35,352 nucleotides of DNA, taken from contig DCHZ01000014.1 in NCBI GenBank assembly GCA_002315385.1, forward strand, positions 396-35,747, written 5' to 3'. A model generated the notes under the pieces. The model made no database searches and was not told the DNA's origin. It saw nothing but the letters and a program-made list of their open reading frames with translations. This document shows positions 8,202-14,185 of the stretch, one piece after another (the stretch's first letter is position 1; each line of letters starts with the position of its first letter). Both the position numbers and the translations under genes were made by a program. The stretch comes from Firmicutes bacterium UBA1739 (GTDB lineage Bacteria > Bacillota > Clostridia > Peptostreptococcales > Anaerovoracaceae).

Positions 8202-8293
8202 TCCGGCTGATATTCAGCCGGGATTATTCCGGCTTGCAGTATTGCCCGGCGGAACGAAGAACACAGGTCTTCGTCTGGCGGGCTTTCTTTTTT
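8202..8293 (+). terminator. Tandem hairpins with terminator after glnA
   Basis: The first hairpin is CCGGCTGA/TCAGCCGG (8202-8220). The second is a long stem with outer GCCCG/CGGGC (8244-8248, 8279-8283) and inner ACGAAGA/TCTTCGT, followed by TTTCTTTTTT. The second has the full form of an intrinsic terminator. A TATAAT immediately after it (8298-8303) may start the MATE transcript, but its -35 is poor. Confidence 0.85.
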
Positions 8294-8314
8294 GATGTAT
8301 AATAGTGGTGAGAA

Positions 8315-9628
8315 ATGAACAATATGACAACAGGATCGCCGATGAAGGTGATAATACGGTTTATGATTCCTGTGCTGGCCGGTAATCTGCTGCAGCTTAC
8401 ATATATGATTGCCGATATTCGAATAGTCGGCGGTTTCATAGGTGACGAAGCGCTGGCAGCCGTAGGTGCGACTACTGTAATTTTTTCTCTGTATATGGGA
8501 TTTTTTATGGGCACAGCAAACGGATTTGCAATTCTGACATCTCAGAAATTCGGTGCCGGAAAGCCGGAAGAAGTAAGAGTAACATTTGCGGCGGCGCTGA
8601 TGCTGGGGGTGTGCATTTCCTTAATTCTTATCGGAGTAACTGTTGCGGCACTGGATCCGATACTTGTTTTCCTGAAAGTTCCCGAAGAACTCATGGAAGA
8701 CGCTGGCATGTACATAGAAATCGTGCTGCTGGGACTCATTATTACAATGATTTATGATGTTCTGCTGGCTTCGGCACGGGCCGTGGGAGACAGCAGAACA
8801 CCACTGCTTATTCTGATACTGTCAGTTGTATTGAACATTGCCGGAGATTTATTCTTTCTGGGTGTTCTTCATACCGGGGTATGGGGTGCGGCGGCGGCAA
8901 CGGCAGTTTCTCAGGTAATTGCGGCAGCGGTATGCTGGGTTTTTCTTTATAAAAAGTATGAGTTTTTCAGAATAAAGATAAAAGATTTCAGAGCAATTAA
9001 TTGTTCTATGGTAAAAAACATGCTGGCCGGCGGAATTTCGATGGGACTGATGAGTTCGCTTATCAGCATAGGCTCACTTATTCTGCAAACTGCCATAAAC
9101 GGACTGGGGGACTCGTATATTGTTGCTCAGACTGCCGCAAGAAGACTAACCGAGGCAATGATGTCTGTGCTGATTGCAGTGGGACAGACTATGGCCACAT
9201 ATTGCGGTCAGAATTTCGGCGCGGGAAGAAAAGACAGAATAAAGGAAGGTCTCAAAGCGGGATATATTATTACGGGAATATGGTGTGTTGCGGTAATAGC
9301 AGCAGTTTATTTATTATCCGAAAACCTTGTTATACTCATTACAGGAAGCAGTGATCTTCTGATGATACACGAGGCGGCACGATATCTGAAAATCGATTGT
9401 CTTCTGTATATTCTTGTCGCAGTAATCATGATTCAGAGAAATTCGCTTCAGGGAATGGGAGACCGTATTACACCGCTGGTTTCCAGCGGTATAGAAATGA
9501 CGGGAAAGATTATTCTGACGTATACAATAGTTCCCGTTCTGGAATATACGGGGGTAATACTGGTAGAGCCGATAGTGTGGATAGTTATGATAATTCCGCT
9601 TATTATTCAGACGAGAAAGGTGGTTTAA
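8315..9628 (+). CDS. MATE-family multidrug/metabolite efflux transporter
   Basis: A 437-residue, 12-segment integral membrane protein. The opening TTGSPMKVIIRFMIPVL and the LTYMIADIRIVGGFIGDEALAAVGAT block at residues about 25-52 are the MATE pattern, as is the mid-protein repeat beginning MVKNMLAGGISMGLM. MATE proteins export cationic drugs or secondary metabolites in exchange for Na+ or H+; this one's substrate is unknown. GGTGAG precedes the ATG. The following HAD gene starts 3 bp after its stop, so the two are cotranscribed. It is about 13 kb from the NRPS gene, so a role in exporting that product is only speculation. Confidence 0.92.
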   Translation: MNNMTTGSPMKVIIRFMIPVLAGNLLQLTYMIADIRIVGGFIGDEALAAVGATTVIFSLYMGFFMGTANGFAILTSQKFGAGKPEEVRVTFAAALMLGVCISLILIGVTVAALDPILVFLKVPEELMEDAGMYIEIVLLGLIITMIYDVLLASARAVGDSRTPLLILILSVVLNIAGDLFFLGVLHTGVWGAAAATAVSQVIAAAVCWVFLYKKYEFFRIKIKDFRAINCSMVKNMLAGGISMGLMSSLISIGSLILQTAINGLGDSYIVAQTAARRLTEAMMSVLIAVGQTMATYCGQNFGAGRKDRIKEGLKAGYIITGIWCVAVIAAVYLLSENLVILITGSSDLLMIHEAARYLKIDCLLYILVAVIMIQRNSLQGMGDRITPLVSSGIEMTGKIILTYTIVPVLEYTGVILVEPIVWIVMIIPLIIQTRKVV

Positions 9629-9631
9629 TGA

Positions 9632-10414
9632 ATGAGCAGAGTGTTATTTTTCGATATAGACGGTACTTTGTACAGAAATGACTGCCTTGTTCCGGAAAGT
9701 ACCTTAAAAGCAATTGATAAATGCAGAAATAACGGGGATTATGTAATAATATGTACGGGGAGAAACAACAGCATGATCCCGGAATCGGTGAGAAGGATTC
9801 CGTATGACGGCATGATCGGCGGAAGCGGTGTGTATGTTGCCGTGAAAGGAAAGGTTCTGACAGATGCCGCTCTTACGGGAAAGGACTGCGGTAAAGTGCT
9901 GGAAATCCTCAGAAAATACAGAAGTCCCGCATTTTTCGAAAATTCAGATTATTTTTATTATGATGAGACCTGGGTCCCGGACGTATTTAAGGATGCGGTT
10001 AAGAAAATGCAGAAGGATTATTCGGATTATTATGTTCCTCTCAACAGAATGCCGGAAAGAATATCAAAAATTACCGCTTATCCTGAGGACAGAAGTGTGA
10101 TTCCGAAGCTTACTGCCGGACTTGCTCCCTGGTTCGACGTACTGGTGCATGAGGAGTATCTGTATATTGAAATCACCATGAAAAACTATTCGAAAGGAAC
10201 CGGCGTGGAGGAAATTGTAAGGTATCTTGGAGTCGATTATAATGATACCTATGCTTTCGGGGACAGTATGAATGATCTGGCGATGCTGGAACGTGCGGCA
10301 CATGCTGTGGTGATGGGAAACGCTCCGGAAGAACTGAAGAAAAAATTTGATGTAACTGATGATATTTATAACGACGGTCTTGTCAAAGCGATGAAAAAGC
10401 TTAAACTGATCTAG
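9632..10414 (+). CDS. Cof-type HAD-IIB phosphatase
   Basis: A 260-residue sugar-phosphate/nucleotide-type phosphatase of the Cof subfamily. Motif I is FFDIDGTL (Asp8, Asp10), motif II ICTGRN near 42, the conserved Lys is in NYSKGTGVE near 188, and motif IV is FGDSMNDLAML near 208, then the family tail VVMGNAPEELK. The C2B cap fits residues about 85-185. It starts 3 bp after the MATE stop, behind GAAAGGTGG, and ends at a strong terminator. The substrate is not predictable. Confidence 0.92.
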   Translation: MSRVLFFDIDGTLYRNDCLVPESTLKAIDKCRNNGDYVIICTGRNNSMIPESVRRIPYDGMIGGSGVYVAVKGKVLTDAALTGKDCGKVLEILRKYRSPAFFENSDYFYYDETWVPDVFKDAVKKMQKDYSDYYVPLNRMPERISKITAYPEDRSVIPKLTAGLAPWFDVLVHEEYLYIEITMKNYSKGTGVEEIVRYLGVDYNDTYAFGDSMNDLAMLERAAHAVVMGNAPEELKKKFDVTDDIYNDGLVKAMKKLKLI

Positions 10415-10474
10415 CCGGGCTATTGCGTTGCCGGGAAGGAAGAAATAATCCGAATAAAACGTAACAAAAATAAT

Positions 10475-10515
10475 CAGACCTCATACAATAAACGGTATGG
10501 GGTTTGTTTTTGTTT
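10475..10515 (+). terminator. Rho-independent terminator after MATE/HAD operon
   Basis: A 12-bp stem, CAGACCTCATAC (10475-10486) with GTATGGGGTTTG (10495-10506), is followed by TTTTTGTTT. Confidence 0.9.
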
Positions 10516-10742
10516 AATTATAATTCGTAAAGATGAATTTAAAGCTGATTATTCTTCGGATGATATGGTCATCGTTTATACGAAATATGATGGGGTAAGA
10601 TGGTTACCATAAAATTATTATGAAAATATGAAACAGCATACCATGATAACTATTTTGATACGGGATGAACCGAAATTCTGTCAGAAGTTATTTTTGATTC
10701 TGGGGGAAGAAACAGCAGTAATAATGAATTTATATCTTAAAT

Positions 10743-10778
10743 TAAAAAAAGCCTGTCATAGACAAAATCAGGGGCTTT
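10743..10778 (-). terminator. Rho-independent terminator on minus strand
   Basis: On the minus strand AAAGCCCCTG pairs with CAGGCTTT (a two-base bulge), followed by seven T. No protein gene lies between it and the other minus-strand terminator at 11051-11087, so it may end a small RNA. Confidence 0.7.
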
Positions 10779-10910
10779 CATAATTACGCAGATGCGGGAA
10801 TAAGACCGGAAACCGGGCTTATGAGTTCGGAAACCGTAGAATTACGGCCCGTGATTCAATTTTGATGCAACTATTCCCAAAATAGACATTTAAGGAATAG
10901 TTATGTTTAT
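10779..10910 (-). ncRNA. Candidate structured small RNA (minus strand)
   Basis: Read on the minus strand, three stem-loops occur in a row: GGAATAGTT type 9-bp arms with a 16-nt loop (10902-10869), CCGTA/TACGG (10847-10834) and ATAAG-CCGG/CCGG-CTTAT (10822-10800). They lead into a strong intrinsic terminator (10778-10743). This is the layout of a stand-alone structured RNA of about 150-170 nt. No known family is recognised and the promoter is not clear; a weak CATAAA -10 lies near 10906-10911, overlapping the DnaA-box side. Confidence 0.3.
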
Positions 10911-10924
10911 GTCAGATTGCGTTC

Positions 10925-10970
10925 TGTGGATAACTTTGTGGGAATTTTCTGTGGATAAGTTTGTGAATAA
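10925..10970 (-). promoter_or_regulatory. Cluster of DnaA boxes
   Basis: On the minus strand, two perfect TTATCCACA boxes (10958-10950 and 10933-10925), one single-mismatch TTATTCACA (10970-10962) and one weaker ATTCCCACA (10945-10937) lie in the same orientation with 12-13 bp between starts. Regular arrays of this kind are found in oriC and in DnaA-titrating clusters. No dnaA, dnaN or other usual origin neighbours are present, so the role is unknown. Confidence 0.65.
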
Positions 10971-11050
10971 AATGCCGAAGCCACTCCCCTTTTGTATCGG
11001 AATCTGTGATATATTAAAACGATGTGATTCTGGGAGCGAAAAAAAATTAA

Positions 11051-11087
11051 TAAAAAAATACAGGCCTTCGGACCTGTATAATTTTTA
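11051..11087 (-). terminator. Rho-independent terminator of the ruvX operon
   Basis: ATACAGG (11058-11064) pairs with CCTGTAT (11073-11079) around a TTCG-type loop. On the minus strand it is followed by seven T, placed 26 bp past the ruvX stop. A short T run on the other side could make it bidirectional. Confidence 0.85.
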
Positions 11088-11112
11088 CTATATGAATTTA
11101 AAAATATTAAGA

Positions 11113-11601
11113 TTAATCTTTATATGAATGATTTTCTTCATTTGTGTTTGTCTTTGAACTGCTTTTTTTGTATTCATCGGCTTTGGAATCCAGCCAGCTT
11201 TGAAGTATAATTGTAGCTGCCATTTTGTCGACAACAAGTTTTCTGTCTTTTCTGCGAACAGATGCATCTATGAGAACATCCTCGGCCATTACTGTTGTAA
11301 AGCGTTCGTCGAAGAAATCAAATTTAACTTTGAAACCCCAGCTTCTGGTTTTGTTTTCGAGTTTTGTTCTGAAGTCTCTGACTTTTTGTGTCTGTATTGT
11401 ATCGTTCCCCGACAGATTAAGAGGAAGGCCTATTACGATTACTCCAACATCATATTCCCGGATTATTTCCATTATCTCGTTTGTGTCGACCCGTATGCTT
11501 ACACAATTTATGGTCTTCAGACCCTGTGCCGTAATAAAAAGCGGGTCGCTGAGAGCAACACCTATTCTGGCATCTCCCACGTCCAGTGCCATTGCTCTCA
11601 T
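11113..11601 (-). CDS. ruvX: RuvX/YqgF-family nuclease
   Basis: A 162-residue RNase H-fold protein, called putative Holliday junction resolvase or pre-16S rRNA processing nuclease. The opening MRAMALDVGDARIGVALSD carries the first catalytic Asp in the family's DxGxxRIGVA pattern. VIGLPLNLSG is the second conserved strand with a Gly-Leu-Pro signature. FFDERFTTVMAE and DKMAATIILQSWLD hold the remaining acidic residues. The C-terminus after about residue 145 is a low-complexity Lys/Ser/Glu tail. Its ATG overlaps the stop of the cupin gene (TAATG), implying coupled translation. In many Firmicutes ruvX directly follows ireB; here a cupin gene sits between them. Confidence 0.93.
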   Translation of the reverse strand: MRAMALDVGDARIGVALSDPLFITAQGLKTINCVSIRVDTNEIMEIIREYDVGVIVIGLPLNLSGNDTIQTQKVRDFRTKLENKTRSWGFKVKFDFFDERFTTVMAEDVLIDASVRRKDRKLVVDKMAATIILQSWLDSKADEYKKSSSKTNTNEENHSYKD

Positions 11602-11951
11602 TACAGATACCTCTTTTCGTCATTGATAATCAGAGCCATGAATACCAGGGGTTCGTCTCCTGCGTTTGCAATGCCATGCCCTTCTCCGCTTCCTGTGAAA
11701 GTTGTATCACCTGCCTGTACTGCTATTTCATTGTGATTTGTATCTGTGAAAGTTCCTTTACCGGAGATGAAAAAGTAGGTTTCGGATTCGTTAAAGTGTT
11801 CGTGGAATCCCAATGAACTTCCCGCAGGCATAGTTACCCGTGCATATATTCTGCACATTCCGTTGAGCTGTTCTTTATTTAAAAGATGTTCGATAATCAT
11901 TTTACCGGAACCGCCGCAGGCATTTTCCCTTATTTCAATTTCTTTTTCCAT
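11601..11951 (-). CDS. Small single-domain cupin protein
   Basis: 116 residues starting at ATG 11951 behind a perfect AGGAGG; a longer frame to 12071 would run through the ireB terminator and overlap ireB. The cupin motif 1 is seen in SLGFHEHFNESETYFFISG with metal ligands His, His and Glu. Motif 2 is in the GSGEGHGIANAG region with a His ligand. Such proteins bind a metal and act as sugar isomerases, dioxygenases or ligand sensors; this one's role is unknown. It sits between ireB and ruvX, its stop codon overlapping the ruvX start, so ruvX expression probably depends on it. Confidence 0.85.
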   Translation of the reverse strand: MEKEIEIRENACGGSGKMIIEHLLNKEQLNGMCRIYARVTMPAGSSLGFHEHFNESETYFFISGKGTFTDTNHNEIAVQAGDTTFTGSGEGHGIANAGDEPLVFMALIINDEKRYL

Positions 11952-11973
11952 GTTATCCTCCTGTTTTGCAGCA

Positions 11974-12003
11974 GCAAAAAATATGAGCGGAAATACTCCG
12001 CTC
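11974..12003 (-). terminator. Intrinsic terminator between ireB and the cupin gene
   Basis: On the minus strand GAGCGGA pairs with TCCGCTC (12003-11997, 11991-11985) and is followed by ATATTTTTT. It lies between the ireB stop (12016) and the cupin ribosome site, so cupin-ruvX must rely on read-through or on a promoter not seen. Confidence 0.75.
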
Positions 12004-12015
12004 ACGTGAACGTGT

Positions 12016-12264
12016 TTATTTGACTTCAAGATAGCTTCTGAGAAGCTCTTCAACCAGGTCATCCCTGTCAAGATGCTTAATCAAAGAGCGTGCATTATTA
12101 TGACTGGTAATATAAGAAGGATCTCCTGACAGTAAATACCCTGAAAGTTGTGCTATCGGATCATAACCTTTTTCTTCAAGAGCCGCATAAATTCTTTTCA
12201 CAATATCTTTTGTGATTTCAGCTTCCATATTTTCCGAGTTAAAAAGAATCGTATTTCTGTTCAT
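12016..12264 (-). CDS. ireB: IreB-family regulatory phosphoprotein (UPF0297)
   Basis: 82 residues, the family length. The core matches UPF0297 closely: ALEEKGYDPIAQLSGYLLSG, then DPSYITSHNNARSLI, then a helical end VEELLRSYLE. In Enterococcus faecalis IreB is a substrate of the PASTA kinase IreK, phosphorylated on N-terminal threonines, and tunes cephalosporin tolerance; a Thr is present at residue 5 here. Family knowledge only; no kinase gene is in the window. AAGGAGG precedes the ATG. Confidence 0.93.
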   Translation of the reverse strand: MNRNTILFNSENMEAEITKDIVKRIYAALEEKGYDPIAQLSGYLLSGDPSYITSHNNARSLIKHLDRDDLVEELLRSYLEVK

Positions 12265-12298
12265 TGCTCAGTTCCTCCTTCTGTTTCAATTAACCACC

Positions 12299-12327
12299 AT
12301 TTTAAGTGCTTAATTCCATATTGTCAA
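12299..12327 (-). promoter_or_regulatory. ireB: SigA-type promoter for ireB
   Basis: On the minus strand TTGACA (12327-12322) and TAAAAT (12304-12299) are 17 bp apart, 35 bp upstream of the ireB ATG. A near-palindrome, TTAAG-TG-CTTAA (12302-12313), overlaps the -10 and could be an operator. Confidence 0.75.
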
Positions 12328-12342
12328 CAAATACAAAAAATT

Positions 12343-12372
12343 TTTACGATATTGTAAAAAAAGTGTTATAAT
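12343..12372 (+). promoter_or_regulatory. Promoter for the CoA-transferase gene
   Basis: TTTACG (12343-12348) and TATAAT (12367-12372) are 18 bp apart in the divergent ireB/CoA-transferase region, 66 bp before the ATG. Confidence 0.55.
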
Positions 12373-12437
12373 ATTTAAACAATAATTTTGATAAATATTT
12401 CAAAATAACTGAAAAAAGACGAAACAGGAGAAGAATT

Positions 12438-13643
12438 ATGAGCAGCAGACCGTTAGAGGGACTGGTTGTACTTGATTTTACAAAAGTGTATTCCGGTCCG
12501 TACTGTACCTTGTTATTAGCTGATCTGGGAGCAGAGGTTATTAAAATCGAAAGGAAAAACACCGGTGATGACAGCCGTTCTTTCCGTCCTAAGCCCAATA
12601 CAGTTGAGGGCAGCGGGTATTTCATGTATATGAACAGAAACAAAAAAAGTATAGAACTGGATCTCAAAGACCCGGAAGCAAAAAAAATAATCTATCGTTT
12701 ATGTAAAAAGGCGGATATTGTTGTTGAAAACAATGCACCGGGGGTTACCGAAAAGCTCGGAATCAGCTATGAAGATTTGAAACAGCATAATCCTAGGATT
12801 ATTTATGGTTCAATTACCGGTTTTGGTCAGAACGGTCCGTATAAAAACAAGCCCGCATATGACATTATTGCTCAGGCAATGGGCGGATATATGGCCGTTA
12901 CGGGACCCAAAAACGGAATGCCTATGAAACTTGGTACTTCTATGGGAGATTCTATAGCCGGAGTACATATGGCTTTTGCGATTATGTCCGCAATTTATCA
13001 CAGAGACAGAACCGGAGAAGGTCAGTTTATTGACATTGCCATGATGGATTCATGCTTTGCCACCCTGGAAAACCATGTGGTTATTCAGACAATAGGCGGA
13101 GTGACTCCGCAGCGAAACGGAAACTCAAATCAGAACGCTTCCCCTTTTAATACTTTCAGATCAAAGGACGGATATGTCTGTATAGCCGTTGCCAACGATG
13201 CACTTTTTGAAAGGTTCTGTAATGCAATTGATAACCCGGGACTGATAAACGATGAAAGGTTTATTAATAATCAGAACCGTAAGGATAACGAAGATTTGCT
13301 GACGCCTATAGTTGAGGAATGGACTTCGCAGAAAACTACAGAGGAAATCTGCGAGATTTTTGATAAAGCAAAGGTTCCTGTCGGACCAATACTCGGAATA
13401 GACGAGCTTGTGGAAGATCCTCATATCCTTGCAAGAGAAATGATAATAGAACAGGATCATCCTTACGGCGGAAAAATCAAAATGCCCGGTTGTCCTATTA
13501 AGTTTTCCGAAACAAAAATTGACAGATTCGATCCTTCATCCCGTCTCGGTGCGGATACCGAATACATATTAAAATCATACGGAGATTACGAAGATAATGA
13601 AATCGCCGAGCTTTATGATAACGGGACTATTATTAAGAGATAG
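12438..13643 (+). CDS. Type III CoA-transferase (CaiB/BaiF family)
   Basis: A 401-residue enzyme of the interlocked-ring CoA-transferase family, which moves CoA between organic acids (formyl/oxalyl-CoA, carnitine, bile acids, aromatic acids). Family blocks are clear: PLEGLVVLDFTKVYSGPYCT and LADLGAEVIKIE at the N-terminus, SGYFMYMNRNKKSIELDLK, NNAPGVTEKLG, SITGFGQNGPY, and MGDSIAGVHMA holding the catalytic Asp (about residue 172). GEGQFIDIAMMDS follows. AGGAGAAG precedes the ATG. It stands alone with its own promoter and no acyl-CoA dehydrogenase, racemase or hydratase beside it, so the substrate cannot be guessed. Confidence 0.93.
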   Translation: MSSRPLEGLVVLDFTKVYSGPYCTLLLADLGAEVIKIERKNTGDDSRSFRPKPNTVEGSGYFMYMNRNKKSIELDLKDPEAKKIIYRLCKKADIVVENNAPGVTEKLGISYEDLKQHNPRIIYGSITGFGQNGPYKNKPAYDIIAQAMGGYMAVTGPKNGMPMKLGTSMGDSIAGVHMAFAIMSAIYHRDRTGEGQFIDIAMMDSCFATLENHVVIQTIGGVTPQRNGNSNQNASPFNTFRSKDGYVCIAVANDALFERFCNAIDNPGLINDERFINNQNRKDNEDLLTPIVEEWTSQKTTEEICEIFDKAKVPVGPILGIDELVEDPHILAREMIIEQDHPYGGKIKMPGCPIKFSETKIDRFDPSSRLGADTEYILKSYGDYEDNEIAELYDNGTIIKR

Positions 13644-13687
13644 TACACCATGCTTCTGTCATCGATAAATACATGACTTTATTTATT

Positions 13688-13756
13688 CCTCGCAGCTCAG
13701 ACATCCGGAGGTCGGATAAAACGCCGACCGACGTAGATGTCTAATGACCTGCGGGG
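13688..13756 (+). terminator. Long nested stem-loop after the CoA-transferase gene
   Basis: Three nested pairs share one axis: CCTCGCAG/CTGCGGGG (13688-13695, 13749-13756), AGACATC/GATGTCT (13699-13705, 13736-13742) and GGTCGG/CCGACC (13710-13715, 13724-13729), closing on an 8-nt loop. The trailing ATTTTAT is only a weak T tract. It is placed as a terminator but may be another structured element. Confidence 0.5.
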
Positions 13757-13809
13757 ATTTTATCTGCCGCCTGATGAAAAGTACTCTTCAAGAGTTATTC
13801 CTTCCGACA

Positions 13810-14185
13810 TTATTTTTTTGCAATTTTTTTGCCGACGTATCTGAAATGCCAGGGTTCATAGTGATATCCCGTAATATCTTCGGATTCTTAATGTAACCAA
13901 GAGCTTCGGTCGTAAAATCCATGGCAAGTCCCAGCTGATGTTCGCTTTGCCCGGGTGCAGATAATCTCCTTTTTTGTCTGTTCTGACAGAAATCTCCAAA
14001 TTTCCTGATTGTACTGCAGGTTCTTCCGCAGCAGTATTGATGTTGTTTTCGCTTTCACCGGACACCGTGGAACACCCTGAAACCATCAGTATTATTATCA
14101 TCAGCAGTGCGGTAAATACAGTAAATCTGATTCCCGCTTTATTATGATCTGAGTCTCTGATAAGAATTCTTTTGTTGTATCCCAT
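13810..14185 (-). pseudogene. Broken VanY-type D-Ala-D-Ala carboxypeptidase lipoprotein
   Basis: The N-terminal frame from ATG 14185 (behind AGGGGG) codes a membrane segment ending in the lipobox VSGC, then a Ser/Glu/Asn-rich linker. Downstream, two different frames hold M15B peptidase pieces: PGQSEHQLGLAMDF with the zinc ligands His and Asp, and EDITGYHYEPWHFRYVGKK with the catalytic Glu and zinc His, ending at TAA 13812-13810. The middle of the catalytic domain (the YRSY-type block) and part of the segment before EDITGY are missing, and reading frames change twice. Intact relatives are about 250 residues and trim D-Ala from peptidoglycan. The 5' end overlaps the helicase gene by 44 bp. Confidence 0.8.

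Larger units (their letters stand above)
10516..11112. other. Gene-free intergenic region between convergent operons
   Basis: About 600 bp without a convincing gene. It holds a minus-strand terminator (10743-10778), three stem-loops (10800-10822, 10834-10847, 10869-10902), an array of DnaA boxes (10925-10970) and a second minus-strand terminator (11051-11087). A 27-codon frame at 10526-10612 (…YTKYDGVRWLP stop) has a protein-like composition and may be the tail of a lost gene. A frame at 10903-11127 crosses the second terminator and is not credible. Confidence 0.7.

Noticed and set aside
8315..9628. Assigning the MATE transporter as exporter of the NRPS product
   Set aside because: It is about 13 kb away, on the other strand, and paired with an unrelated phosphatase gene.
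10925..10970. Calling the DnaA-box array the chromosomal oriC
   Set aside because: No origin genes are nearby, no clear DnaA-trio or unwinding repeat is seen, and gene orientation converges rather than diverges.
10903..11127. A 74-codon plus-strand frame
   Set aside because: It runs over the DnaA boxes and through the ruvX terminator, and has no ribosome site.
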